The notes under the pieces are model-generated. The model saw nothing but the letters and a program-made list of their open reading frames with translations. It had not been told where the DNA came from and made no database searches. Below, in pieces: positions 41,091 to 49,255 of a stretch of 64,000 nt of DNA. A program made the translations under genes and the position numbers. Numbering within the stretch: the stretch's first letter is position 1; each line of letters begins with the position of its first letter. The stretch is from Halopelagius fulvigenes (GTDB lineage Archaea > Halobacteriota > Halobacteria > Halobacteriales > Haloferacaceae), in NCBI RefSeq assembly GCF_042662625.1, contig NZ_JBHSXH010000015.1:992001-1056000 (forward strand). Reading direction: 5' to 3'.

Positions 41091-41483
41091 CTATTCGCTG
41101 GTGACCACCTTGTCCGTCGGGATTCGGACGATGACGCGCGCGCCCTCCTCGTCGCCCTTGTTCGGGTACTCCTCGACGTCCATGTACCGCCGGGCGAGTT
41201 CGTCGATGTGCTCGACCGCGCCCTCCTCGTCCAACGTCGCCTCGCCGCGGACGGAGACGAACCGGTAGGGGTCGTCCGGGTCGATGACCGAGACGCCCAC
41301 CTTCGGGTTCGACTCCACGTTGTTCACCTTCTGCCGGCCGCGGGCGCTGTTTATCAGGACGTACTCGCCGTCCTCGTGGTCCACCCACACGGGCGTGACG
41401 TGCGGCGTCCCGTCGGGCATCACCGTGGCGAAGTGAGCGAACGATTTCTTCTCGAAGATGTCGCGGTGGGATTCGGGAATCAC
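41091..41483 (-). CDS. PPOX-class F420/flavin-dependent oxidoreductase
   Basis: 130 aa split-barrel protein of the pyridoxamine 5'-phosphate-oxidase superfamily. FAHFATVMPDGTPHVTPVWVDHED, YVLINSARGRQKVNNVESNPKV and RFVSVRGEATLDEE are typical for the F420-dependent subgroup found in archaea and actinobacteria. Such enzymes reduce unsaturated small molecules with F420H2. It shares a 138-base intergenic region with the divergent MarR-like gene, and a 9-bp palindrome lies in the middle, so the neighbour may control it. Confidence 0.8.
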   Translation of the reverse strand: MIPESHRDIFEKKSFAHFATVMPDGTPHVTPVWVDHEDGEYVLINSARGRQKVNNVESNPKVGVSVIDPDDPYRFVSVRGEATLDEEGAVEHIDELARRYMDVEEYPNKGDEEGARVIVRIPTDKVVTSE

Positions 41484-41529
41484 GGCGGAGGGGTTCGCGC
41501 GCGGCGACCAAAGGGAGTTGGGCAGATGT

Positions 41530-41557
41530 CCTTATACATAGCAGAATGTGTATAAGG
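41530..41557. promoter_or_regulatory. 9-bp inverted repeat in a divergent promoter region
   Basis: CCTTATACA (41530-41538) and its exact complement TGTATAAGG (41549-41557) are separated by 10 bases, so the half-sites repeat about every two helical turns. The site lies between the PPOX and MarR-like start codons and overlaps TATA-like sequence. It looks like an operator for a dimeric winged-helix protein, with the adjacent gene product the obvious candidate. Confidence 0.6.
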
Positions 41558-41621
41558 TGTCTGCATTGTTTTGTCACACTTGTAGCCAACCTTTACCAAG
41601 GAGTCCGCGTTTCGGATAGGT

Positions 41622-41894
41622 ATGAGCACCAGTACCGCAGAGACCACTCGCGAGGACCCCCTTTCGGAGTCGGAATTCCGCGAACGCCTCCGCGAACTCC
41701 CCCCTAGCGCGAAGCTCGTCGCCAAAGTGCTGGAGAGCGACGCGCCCCTCTCGCAGGGACAGCTCGCGGAGGAGTCTCTCCTCCCTGACCGCACCGTCCG
41801 ATACGCGCTGAATCGCCTCGAAGACGCCGACCTGGTCGGTTCCCGCTACAGTTTCAAGGACGCGCGCAAGCAGGTCTACTTCCTCAACACGTAG
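41622..41894 (+). CDS. MarR-like winged-helix regulator
   Basis: 90 aa. A single winged helix: LPPSAKLVAKVLESDAP, LSQGQLAEESLLPDRTVRYAL (HTH) and NRLEDADLVGSRYSFKDARKQVYFL (wing). It is close to haloarchaeal single-domain MarR/TrmB-like proteins. No ligand domain, so it probably acts as a small DNA binder or dimer. A 9-bp inverted repeat 65-90 bases upstream is a likely operator, and the divergent PPOX gene may be a target. Upstream TTTGTCACACTTG gives no clear TATA box. Confidence 0.8.
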   Translation: MSTSTAETTREDPLSESEFRERLRELPPSAKLVAKVLESDAPLSQGQLAEESLLPDRTVRYALNRLEDADLVGSRYSFKDARKQVYFLNT

Positions 41895-42041
41895 ACGCTC
41901 TCGCCGTCCCTTCCCAGACGCTCTCACCGAACTCCGCTACTCTCCGCCCGACCGGTCGCGGCCGCCGCGTCGGGAACGACCAAGCCACCGTCCGACGGCC
42001 GCACCGCCACGATTTTCGCGCGACGCGTCGAACGACGAGTC

Positions 42042-42827
42042 GTGACTTCCATCCGGCGCTTCTCCGTCCCCGTCGAGACGCGTGCGCCGACGGGCGCGAC
42101 GAACGCGTACCTCCTCGGCGACGACCGCCCCCTCCTCGCGGACCCCGCGGGCCGGACCGCGGCCCTCGACGAGGCGGTCCGCGAGGCGGGCGTCGAACAC
42201 GTCGCGGTCACCCACACGCACCCGGACCACGTGGGTGCCGTCGCCGACTACGCCGCGGAGACGGGCGCGACGGTGTGGGCGCGCCGCGGCCGCGAGGACC
42301 GGTTCGCCGCGGCGGCCGGCGTCGAACCCGACCGAACGTTCGCGGAGGGCGACCGACTCCCACTCGGGGCGGACGCCGCGACCGTCCTCGACGTGCCCGG
42401 TCACGCGCCGGACCACGTCGCCTTCGAGACGGACGCGGGAATCGTCGCCGGCGACCTCGTCGTCGCGGAGGGGAGCGTCGTCGTCGGCGCACCCGAGGGC
42501 GACGTTCGCGCGTACCTCGTCGCCTTACGCCGCCTGTACGCCCGGAACCCCGACCGACTGTTCCCCGGCCACGGCCCCGTCGTCGACGACCCGCGACAGA
42601 CGTGCGAACGCCTGATTCGGCACCGCCTCGACCGGGAGCGTCGCGTCCTCGACGCGGTTCGGGCGGGCGCGTCGGACGTGGACGCCGTCCTCGACGCCGC
42701 CTACGAGAAGGACCTGACGGGCGTGCGCGACCTGGCGCGGGCCACCGTCGAAGCGCACGTCGAGAAGTTGGCCGCCGAACGCCGCGTTCGCTACGACCGG
42801 GAGACGGGGCGGGTCGAACCGGTCTGA
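42042..42827 (+). CDS. MBL-fold metallohydrolase (LACTB2/glyoxalase II-like)
   Basis: 261 aa from a GTG start. The metallo-beta-lactamase site is present: HTHPDH (58-63), then VLDVPGHAPDH, the metal-bridging Asp of GDLVVAEGS and FPGHGPVVDDP. The C-terminal helical part (LIRHRLDRERRVLDAVRAGASDVDAV) is the winged-helix extension found in LACTB2/RNase-like members, which hydrolyse thioesters or cut RNA. The substrate is unknown. It heads a three-gene run with the YkgJ and TRAM genes, 60 and 48 bases apart. Confidence 0.85.
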   Translation: MTSIRRFSVPVETRAPTGATNAYLLGDDRPLLADPAGRTAALDEAVREAGVEHVAVTHTHPDHVGAVADYAAETGATVWARRGREDRFAAAAGVEPDRTFAEGDRLPLGADAATVLDVPGHAPDHVAFETDAGIVAGDLVVAEGSVVVGAPEGDVRAYLVALRRLYARNPDRLFPGHGPVVDDPRQTCERLIRHRLDRERRVLDAVRAGASDVDAVLDAAYEKDLTGVRDLARATVEAHVEKLAAERRVRYDRETGRVEPV

Positions 42828-42887
42828 CGGGGCGGCCTCGCCGACTCGACCGAGGCGGTTTTCCCGCCGGGGCACCGACGACCGGAC

Positions 42888-43571
42888 GTGAACGACCGCG
42901 AACCGACGTTGGAGGCGGAACTCGAACGCGCCAGAGAGCTCGACGTCTCGGCCCTCGCGGACGCCATCGAGTCCATCGGCTTCGAGTGCACCCGGTGCGG
43001 CGCGTGCTGTAAGGGCCACGGCGAGGGCGACGAGAGGGAAGCCCACACGGCGACCGTCTTCCCCGACGAGGTTCGCGACCTGACCGACGCGACGGAGTAC
43101 GACTTCCGCGACGCGGCCCGCCCGATGCCGTTCGGGTTGGTCGAGGGCGAGGCGGGTTTGGAAGGCGAGACGTTCGAGTGGGCGCTTCAGACGGACGCCT
43201 GCGGCGACTGCACGTTCTACGAGGAGGACGACTCGGGGACGGGCGCGTGTCGCGTCCACGAGGACCGACCGCTCATCTGTCGGACGTACCCGTTCAGCGT
43301 CGCCCTCGGCGGGACGAGTCAACCGATGGGCGAGGCGGTCGACTCGGAGGGAATCGTCCGCGCGCACGAGTGCGAGGGCCTCGGACGCGACATCTCCCGC
43401 GAGGACGCCGAGGAGTTGGCCGCGGCGCTACGGACGCGGGCGGTGCGGGAGTTAGAGGAGGCCATCGGCGTCAGAGACGAGTTCTCGCCCGTCGAAACCG
43501 GACCGGGCGAGGTGGTCGTCCACGACTCCGAGGGCGCGAAGCGGCCCGACGGGTCGCGAATCGAGGAGTGA
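42888..43571 (+). CDS. YkgJ-family cysteine-cluster protein
   Basis: 227 aa, GTG start. The N-terminal cluster FECTRCGACC supplies C34, C37, C40 and C41, and further Cys occur in DACGDCTFYEED, GACRVHEDRPLICRTYPF and HECEGLG, the layout of the zinc/iron-sulphur-binding YkgJ (UPF0153) family. Molecular function is unknown even in studied relatives; a metal cofactor is assumed. The ends are acidic. Same direction as and close to the TRAM-domain gene. Confidence 0.85.
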   Translation: MNDREPTLEAELERARELDVSALADAIESIGFECTRCGACCKGHGEGDEREAHTATVFPDEVRDLTDATEYDFRDAARPMPFGLVEGEAGLEGETFEWALQTDACGDCTFYEEDDSGTGACRVHEDRPLICRTYPFSVALGGTSQPMGEAVDSEGIVRAHECEGLGRDISREDAEELAAALRTRAVRELEEAIGVRDEFSPVETGPGEVVVHDSEGAKRPDGSRIEE

Positions 43572-43591
43572 ACGCGTGTTAGCGGCGGTAC

Positions 43592-43599
43592 ACATTTAA
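43592..43599 (+). promoter_or_regulatory. TATA element for the TRAM gene
   Basis: CATTTAAC starts 28 bases before the ATG at 43620, indicating a leaderless transcript independent of the upstream YkgJ gene. Confidence 0.45.
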
Positions 43600-43619
43600 C
43601 GTTCGCTAGTGACGACAGA

Positions 43620-44033
43620 ATGGAGGTCTACACGGTGGAAATCTCAGATAAACTCCTGTGTCTGTTCAACACCGACGTGCGCGCGGAAGACGACCGATAC
43701 GTGGTCGAAGTTCCCAAGCGCGAAGTCGAGGCCGGAACCGTCGAACCCGGCGAGACGTACCGCGTCGCTCTCATCTCTCGCGAAGTGACCGAAGAGGAGG
43801 AGGCGACCGAACCCAGCGGAACCTCGAGCGAACCGCAACCGCCGGTCGAGGTGGGCGAACTGCGCTACGTCGAGATAGAGGACATCGGCAAGCAGGGCGA
43901 CGGCATCGCCCGCGTCGAACGGGGCTACGTCATCATCGTCCCCGGCGCACAGGTCGGGGACCGAGTCAAGATAGAGGTCACGGAAGTCAAGTCCAACTTC
44001 GCCGTCGGCGAAGTCATCGAGGAGGACTTCTAA
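43620..44033 (+). CDS. TRAM-domain RNA-binding protein
   Basis: 137 aa. Residues 76-136 are a TRAM domain (VEIEDIGKQGDGIARVERG, VIIVPGAQVGDRVKIEVTEV), a beta-barrel that binds tRNA or mRNA and, in archaea, can act as an RNA chaperone. The first 60 residues (VEISDKLLCLFNTDV) form an added beta-rich part with two Cys-free strands and an acidic linker (EEEEATEPSGTSS). Longer than single-domain archaeal TRAM proteins. A dispersed repeat element begins at the base after its stop codon. Confidence 0.85.
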   Translation: MEVYTVEISDKLLCLFNTDVRAEDDRYVVEVPKREVEAGTVEPGETYRVALISREVTEEEEATEPSGTSSEPQPPVEVGELRYVEIEDIGKQGDGIARVERGYVIIVPGAQVGDRVKIEVTEVKSNFAVGEVIEEDF

Positions 44034-44096
44034 CCACCTTTTTACGGTTCGGGTGCGCGAAGCGCACCGCTCGCCGTGAAAATCTGGACCAAAAAG
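44034..44096 (+). repeat. Dispersed element, copy 2 (T5 tract, hairpin, ATCTGGACC tail)
   Basis: Begins immediately after the TRAM stop. Parts: CCACCTTTTT (44034-44043), GGTTCGGGTGCGC, hairpin GGTGCGC (44052-44058) with loop GAA and GCGCACC (44062-44068), a CCGTG spacer, and AAAATCTGGACCAAAAAG (44079-44096). It matches copy 1 at both ends, but the hairpin loop is GAA instead of TTC, as though the middle had flipped. The T5 may terminate the mRNA. Confidence 0.7.
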
Positions 44097-44231
44097 CCGC
44101 GCCTCGCTATCGCTCGCTCGGCGCGGGACAACTGCGGGCGACCGGCACGGCGTCGTCTTCGGCCATCTGCGGACTCTCTCCGGTCGGACGACCGGAAACT
44201 GTTTTGTGGGATTCGAACACACCGTTGAAGT

Positions 44232-44720
44232 ATGAGTCCTCCTCGCATCGACGAGTCGCCCGGCCTACTCGCCAGATACACCCCCGATAGCCGCCGGTGG
44301 CGACGGCGAATCGCCGCCCTCGCCGCCGTCGCCGCACCCCTCGCGGCGTACGCGGCGCTGGCAATCGTCTCGGGCGTGAAGTCGGGGGCGGCGTACAACG
44401 TCCTCGTCGCCGCGTTCGGGATGCTCGCGTTGACGCTCCCGGCGGTGGCCGCGGCGTCCCTCCTCGCGCCCGACTCGGGGACGACGCCGGCGGAATCGAC
44501 CGACGCCGACGAACTCCGTTCGTCGAGCAACCGGACGGGGTCCGGCGACGCCGTGGAGGCGCTGAAAAGCCGGTACGCCGCCGGCGAGATAGGCGACGAG
44601 GAGTTCGAGCGACGCCTCGGGACGCTCGTCGCAACGGACGAAGTCGGCCTCGAAGGCTCCGCCGACGAGGGCGTCGGCCCGACGCCGCGCCCGGAAGAAG
44701 TCGAGTCGCCCCGTCGGTAG
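44232..44720 (+). CDS. Two-span membrane protein with SHOCT domain
   Basis: 162 aa. Membrane helices at about 26-47 and 54-78, then an acidic linker and a SHOCT motif (106-133: AVEALKSRYAAGEIGDEEFERRL), and a Pro/Glu-rich tail. SHOCT helices cap many membrane proteins and may mediate oligomerisation. Function unknown. It follows the dispersed repeat with 135 bases of intergenic DNA; a TGTTTTG box about 30 bases upstream of the ATG fits its own promoter. Convergent with the radical SAM gene. Confidence 0.75.
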   Translation: MSPPRIDESPGLLARYTPDSRRWRRRIAALAAVAAPLAAYAALAIVSGVKSGAAYNVLVAAFGMLALTLPAVAAASLLAPDSGTTPAESTDADELRSSSNRTGSGDAVEALKSRYAAGEIGDEEFERRLGTLVATDEVGLEGSADEGVGPTPRPEEVESPRR

Positions 44721-44751
44721 TCCTCGCGGCGATTCGACGGCCCGGCGGCGG

Positions 44752-46479
44752 TCAGTCCGCCCGGCGTTCGACCGGGTACCCGTCCGTGAACTTCGAGAGG
44801 TCCACCTCCGAGACGTTCACCTCGTCCGCCGAGGCGTACGGCCGGTCGATGACGATGTCGCCCGCGGTTCGCTTGCCGATGCCGGGGATGGCCGTCAGTT
44901 CGTCCATCGACGCCTCGTTCGGGTCGAGGGGGTGCGGCACGCCAGTCACCGACCGGTAGCCGTGGTCTACGACTGACACGTCGATGGTTCGGCCGAGTTC
45001 GCGTTCGCCCGGGATGCCCACGAGGAGGGGGTAGGTGCCGAGTTGCCGGCCGAACGTCCTGCCGTCCTGGTGGTATTCGAGGTGGACGTTCGGGAGCACC
45101 GTCCCCACCGGGGCGAGGCGTTCGAGCATCGGCCGGTCTATCTCCTCGCGAACCTCGCGTTTGTACTGCTGGAACAGTTTCTTGTGGTCCTTCGCGATGT
45201 CCGCGCCGGAGTCGGCCATCTCGGTGCCCTCGAACGCCATCACCTGCCGGATGTTGATGCGGCGGACCATCAGACCGGCGTCGTAGACGCGTTGGAGGAA
45301 CCGCTTGTTGTGCTCGAACGTCTCCTCGCGTTCGGCCTTCAGGCCGTGCAGCAGGTTGATTCCGGGCAGGAGTTTCGGCAGGCGGTTCGTCGCGTCGGGG
45401 CCGTGCGTCGGCGCGTCCGCGGGGTCCTCGCCCGGCCGCCATCCGGCCTCCTCGTTGACTATCTCGACCGCCTCGAAGCACTGGTCGGCGGTGACGTTGA
45501 GCGTGTTCGCCTCCTGCACCACGGGGTCGGCGGATTCGAGGCCGAACGCGGCGGTGTCGCCCGGCGTGTTGTGTTCGGCGATGATGCGGATGCACTCGCG
45601 GGACTTCTCGGGCCACTTCACCACCGTGATGGGGTTCATGTTGTCGAGGTGGAGCGTCTCTAAGTTCGGAGCCACCTCGCGGATGCCGCCGTAGAGTCGG
45701 CGGAGGGCGTCGGGGTTCGGCGCTTCGCCGTCGCCGCCGAACGCGAGGATGTCCGCCTGTCGCCCGAGTCGGAAGTGCTTCGCGCCGCGGTTCGAGAGGT
45801 TCTCCACCTCCTTGACGACGGAGTCGGCCGACCGGAACGCCGGGTTCCCGTACATCGGTTCCGTGCAGAACGAACACCGGTAGGCACAGCCGCGTGACGT
45901 CTCCATCTCGCAGATGAGGTAGTCGGGGTGGTTCGGGTGCTGTTCAACGACGAACGCGCCCTTCGCGGCCCAGCGGTCTAACTCCTCGTTGTCGCGGTAG
46001 CGGTTCTCGAACCCTTCGAGGCCGTTGTCCACTAAGTCGTACGCCGCCGCCTCCACGTCGGCCATCGCGAGGAAGTCGTAGTCGAGGTTCTGCCGCTCCA
46101 TCTCCTGTGCGCCGGCGTTCTCCTCGCCGACGCCGAAGCGGATGGGGCCGCCCATGAGCGTCGTTCCGTCCGCCGTCCACGCGAGCTTTCTGACCTCGTC
46201 GGGTTCGGCGGGCGTCCCGCCGACGTACTTGCCGGGGACGGTCATGCCGCCGATGTAGACGAACAGGTCCGCGTCGGCCACGTCGGCCCACTTCGAGCGG
46301 TCCTCGCGGAGTTCGTCGATGGTGTGGTAGGTGACGTTCCCCTCGGGCACGCCGGCGTCCACCAGTGCGCCCGCGGTGAAGCGGGGGTACGTCGAGATGT
46401 ACGGCGGGACGCCGAAGTGCGCGGGTTCGTCCACGTACCCGTCGACGAGCGTCACGGAGATGTCGGCCGGGTCGGTCAT
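44752..46479 (-). CDS. Radical SAM protein with C-terminal helix-hairpin-helix
   Basis: 575 aa. The N-terminal 180 residues form a cobalamin-binding-like or Rossmann lead (VDGYVDEPAHFGVPPYISTYP, LFVYIGGMTVPGKYVGG). The radical SAM cluster is C198-x3-C202-x2-C205 in SRGCAYRCSFC, followed by FRLGRQADIL and ITVVKWPEKSREC. The C-terminus holds a helix-hairpin-helix (AIPGIGKRTAGDIV) that may bind nucleic acid, so tRNA or rRNA modification is conceivable. It matches an archaeal family without a fixed function. Start at ATG 46479 (MTDPADISV); the longer frame is not conserved-looking. Confidence 0.85.
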   Translation of the reverse strand: MTDPADISVTLVDGYVDEPAHFGVPPYISTYPRFTAGALVDAGVPEGNVTYHTIDELREDRSKWADVADADLFVYIGGMTVPGKYVGGTPAEPDEVRKLAWTADGTTLMGGPIRFGVGEENAGAQEMERQNLDYDFLAMADVEAAAYDLVDNGLEGFENRYRDNEELDRWAAKGAFVVEQHPNHPDYLICEMETSRGCAYRCSFCTEPMYGNPAFRSADSVVKEVENLSNRGAKHFRLGRQADILAFGGDGEAPNPDALRRLYGGIREVAPNLETLHLDNMNPITVVKWPEKSRECIRIIAEHNTPGDTAAFGLESADPVVQEANTLNVTADQCFEAVEIVNEEAGWRPGEDPADAPTHGPDATNRLPKLLPGINLLHGLKAEREETFEHNKRFLQRVYDAGLMVRRINIRQVMAFEGTEMADSGADIAKDHKKLFQQYKREVREEIDRPMLERLAPVGTVLPNVHLEYHQDGRTFGRQLGTYPLLVGIPGERELGRTIDVSVVDHGYRSVTGVPHPLDPNEASMDELTAIPGIGKRTAGDIVIDRPYASADEVNVSEVDLSKFTDGYPVERRAD

Positions 46480-46585
46480 GTCCGGGCAGAGGCGGCGAAC
46501 GCGTAAAACCGTGACTACCTCGGTTCGCACGCCCCCTCGACCCGGAACCGGGAGACGTTTAGCCCGCGCCGTCGGTTCCCCGCGT

Positions 46586-47173
46586 ATGAGCGACGAGTCG
46601 GATTCGGGCGCGACGCGCATCCGTCCCGTCCGGCCCGGGGACGCCGAGGCGATTTGGGACATCTACGCGCCGTTCGTCAGGGAGACGCCGGCGACGTTCA
46701 CCCTCGAACCGCCGTCCCCGGCGGAGTTGCGCGAGAAGATTCGGACGGCGCGGGAGGCCGACGAGTACCCGTGGTACGTATTCGAATCGGACGGGTCGGT
46801 CGCCGGGTACGCGTACGCGAGTGCGGTGCGCGACCGCCCGGCCTACCGGTGGAGCGTCGAGACGTCCATCTACGCGAACCCGGACTACCACCGCGGCGGC
46901 GTCGGGCGGAGACTGTACGACCGCCTGTTCGACACCCTCCGTCGGCAGGGGTACGTCTCGGCGTTCGCGGTGCTCGGTCTACCGAACCCCGAGAGCGAGG
47001 CGTTCCACGAGGCGTACGGCTTCGACCACCTCGCGGACTTCCCCGCGGCGGGCTACAAACTGGGCGCGTGGCGAGACGTCGGGTGGTACCGACTCGAACT
47101 CCGCGACCCGCCGGCGGACCCCGACCCGCCGCGTCCCGTCTCCGAAGTCGAGTCGGAGTCCGACGAGTTCTGA
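46586..47173 (+). CDS. GNAT acetyltransferase, phosphinothricin-type
   Basis: 195 aa. Looks like the Pat/YncA branch: RPGDAEAIWDIYAPFVRETPATFTLEPP, YAYASAVRDRPAYRWSVETSIYANPDYHRGGVGRRLYDRL (acetyl-CoA loop RGGVGR), and FAVLGLPNPESEAFHEAYGF. Enzymes of this branch acetylate amino acids such as methionine sulfoximine or phosphinothricin; natural substrates are uncertain. An acidic C-terminal extension (from about 178) is a halophile feature. Divergent from the radical SAM gene. Confidence 0.85.
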   Translation: MSDESDSGATRIRPVRPGDAEAIWDIYAPFVRETPATFTLEPPSPAELREKIRTAREADEYPWYVFESDGSVAGYAYASAVRDRPAYRWSVETSIYANPDYHRGGVGRRLYDRLFDTLRRQGYVSAFAVLGLPNPESEAFHEAYGFDHLADFPAAGYKLGAWRDVGWYRLELRDPPADPDPPRPVSEVESESDEF

Positions 47174-47275
47174 CCGGCCGAGGGCGACACGGGAAACGAC
47201 CGAAACCGACGGCCCGAACCGACCGCCGGTACCGAAGCCCGCGTGTTTATCAGCGTGGCGGAACAACATTCGAAC

Positions 47276-47434
47276 ATGCCTGCGACCCTCGAAGTGAAGT
47301 GCACCAACGGGGACTGCGAGATGGATATGTTCGAACTTCACTACACCTACGACATGCCGGACGAGGTGGGCGTCGAGGACTTCGCCTGTCCGTACTGTCG
47401 AGAGACCGAACCCCTCGAAGAGATCCAACTATGA
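47276..47434 (+). CDS. Small zinc-ribbon protein, 52 aa
   Basis: Two Cys knuckles (KCTNGDC and CPYC) in a 52-residue chain suggest one zinc. Between them is MFELHYTYDMPDEVGVEDFA. It fits a haloarchaeal small-protein family I recall as DUF7559. Its stop overlaps the Hsp20 gene start by four bases (ATGA), so both are translated in a coupled way. A TTTATC box 27-32 bases upstream of the ATG gives leaderless spacing. Confidence 0.75.
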   Translation: MPATLEVKCTNGDCEMDMFELHYTYDMPDEVGVEDFACPYCRETEPLEEIQL

Positions 47435-47976
47435 GCGGACTCAGGGAGTTCGGCGAGTCGGCGGCCAAGACCGTCCTCGAACGGATCGGGCGCGGCGTCG
47501 GGCGCGTCCAGGAGCGTAAACCGCTCCCGTACGACGTGCTCGAATCCGACGACGCCTACCTCGTCGTCTTCGACGCCCCCGGCGCGCAACGGAGCGACGT
47601 GCAGGTTCGGTTCCTCGACGGCGAAGTCGAGGTGCGAATCGACCGCTTCCGCGACTTCCACGAGGGGTTCGACATGCGCTTTCCGGGTCGCGGGTTGTCG
47701 CTCGAGGGGTCCGCGGCGTTGCCCGACGACGCGTCCGTGGACGCGACGGAGGCGACGGCGACGCTGGCGTCCAACGGGACGCTCCGCGTCCGCATCCCGA
47801 AGGACGGCGAGGTCCGAGACGTGGAAGTGACCGAGGAGGGAGCGGAGACGGACGAACTCGGCTCGGACGGGGACTCGGACGTCGAGAAGTCGGCCGTCGA
47901 AGAGACCGTCTCCCAGAGCGACGGCGAGACGGTCGGAGACGGCGACGCCCTCGAATCCGACTACCGAGACGAGTAG
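47431..47976 (+). CDS. Hsp20/alpha-crystallin-type small heat-shock protein
   Basis: 181 aa. Residues about 32-130 form an alpha-crystallin domain: YDVLESDDAYLVVFDAPGAQRSDVQVRFLDGEVEVRI, PGRGLSLEGSAALPDDASVD and the beta-strand ending NGTLRVRIPKDGEVRDVEV, which includes the typical GTL. The last 45 residues are Asp/Glu-rich and probably disordered. Small Hsps hold unfolding proteins without ATP. ATGA-coupled to the zinc-ribbon gene; stops four bases from the convergent oxidoreductase gene. Confidence 0.85.
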   Translation: MSGLREFGESAAKTVLERIGRGVGRVQERKPLPYDVLESDDAYLVVFDAPGAQRSDVQVRFLDGEVEVRIDRFRDFHEGFDMRFPGRGLSLEGSAALPDDASVDATEATATLASNGTLRVRIPKDGEVRDVEVTEEGAETDELGSDGDSDVEKSAVEETVSQSDGETVGDGDALESDYRDE

Positions 47977-47980
47977 CCCG

Positions 47981-49168
47981 TCACTCGACGGCCATCCCTT
48001 CTACGACTTCGAACGCCTCGTCGCCCCGGAAGCGGCGGGGGTCGTACGGTTCTATCGACGCCGCGGGCGCGCCGAGCATCGCCGCGGCCACCGCCTCGCC
48101 GGAGGCCGGGGCCCACATGAACCCGTGACCGTGCCACCCCGTCGCGACGAAGACGCCCTCGCGAATCTCCCCGAGCAACGGCTTTCGGTCCGGCGTCGCG
48201 GTGCAGAGGCCGCCCCACGCGCGTTCCACCGTCGGGTCGTGGCCCGCGCGGGACCGGAGCACCTCGCTCACCTCCGAGACGAACCACTCGTCGCCCGCGC
48301 GGGACCACGACTCCGGATCGGCCTCGACGGGTTCGGTGCCGTCGCCCGCCAGCAAGCCCGAGGGGTGCGGCCGGAAGTACGCCCTCGCGGTGGCGTCGTA
48401 GCAGATAGGGCCGTCGTAGGGACGCCGACTCACGAGTGCCTGCACGCGGTACGGTTTCATCGCTATCTCGACTCCCGCCTCGGCGAGGAGGGCCTTCGTC
48501 CGCGCCCCGGCGGCGACGAGGACCGCGTCGAACGCCTCGGACGCGCCGTCTCCGACGACCCGCGGCGGGTCCGCGCGGACGTCGACTTCGACGCCCGTTC
48601 GCACCTCGACGCCGGCGTCGCGCGCCCGTTCGGCCGCGTCACGGACGTACGCCGCGGTGTCCGTCCACGCGGCGTCCTCGGCGACGACGGCGGTGCCCAC
48701 GTCGTCCGTCGCGAGCGACGCGCCGAACCGGTCGTGGAGGCCCTCGCCGTCCGTCGTCGTCACGTCGCGCCCGTGAACCCGCATCCGTTCGGCCGCCTCC
48801 GCTATCGCCTCGCCGGTCGATTCGTCGTCCGCGCGCGCCAACGCGACGTACGGGCACGGTTCGACCCCGAACTCGCCCCCCTCGGACGCGAACGCGCGGA
48901 ACCGGGCCATCGCTCTGGCGGCCATCCGCACGTCCACGTCCTCGGCGTAGGCGTCGTAGAGGATGCCCGCGGCGCGCCCCGACGACCCGGCCCCCGGGTC
49001 CGCGCCGCGTTCGAACACCGTCACCGACGCGCCCGCGCGGGCGAGGTCGGACGCGGCGGTGAGACCGACCGCCCCCGCGCCGATGACGGCGACGCGCGTT
49101 CCCGTCCCGTCCGGCACCTCGAAGGGTCGAGCCATCGGATCGCCGCCCGGCGCGTCGGAATCGGTCAT
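47981..49168 (-). CDS. FAD-dependent oxidoreductase, D-amino-acid/glycine oxidase type
   Basis: 395 aa. Dinucleotide fold VAVIGAGAVGLTAASDLARAGASVTVFERG (GxGxxG), SSGRAAGILYD (the FAD-contacting segment), a substrate domain with CYDATARAYFRPHPSGLLAGDGT, and the C-terminal FAD-binding block GGLCTATPDRKPLLGEI, ATGWHGHGFMWAPASGEA. This is the DAO family, which oxidises amines or amino acids such as sarcosine, glycine or D-amino acids; the substrate is not clear. Start at ATG 49168 (MTDSDAPG); the alternative 49192 adds a poorly typical MPPRRVAG. Confidence 0.9.
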   Translation of the reverse strand: MTDSDAPGGDPMARPFEVPDGTGTRVAVIGAGAVGLTAASDLARAGASVTVFERGADPGAGSSGRAAGILYDAYAEDVDVRMAARAMARFRAFASEGGEFGVEPCPYVALARADDESTGEAIAEAAERMRVHGRDVTTTDGEGLHDRFGASLATDDVGTAVVAEDAAWTDTAAYVRDAAERARDAGVEVRTGVEVDVRADPPRVVGDGASEAFDAVLVAAGARTKALLAEAGVEIAMKPYRVQALVSRRPYDGPICYDATARAYFRPHPSGLLAGDGTEPVEADPESWSRAGDEWFVSEVSEVLRSRAGHDPTVERAWGGLCTATPDRKPLLGEIREGVFVATGWHGHGFMWAPASGEAVAAAMLGAPAASIEPYDPRRFRGDEAFEVVEGMAVE

Positions 49169-49255
49169 ACCGGCCACTCGTCGGGGCGGCACTTAGCGTC
49201 CGGCGACTCGGCGGGCGGCGGGCGAAAAAGAGCGCCGAGCGGAGCGAGTCGGTCG

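Noticed and set aside
42021..42030. 10-bp palindrome CGACGCGTCG before the MBL-fold gene
   Set aside because: Expected by chance at high GC and not matched near other genes.
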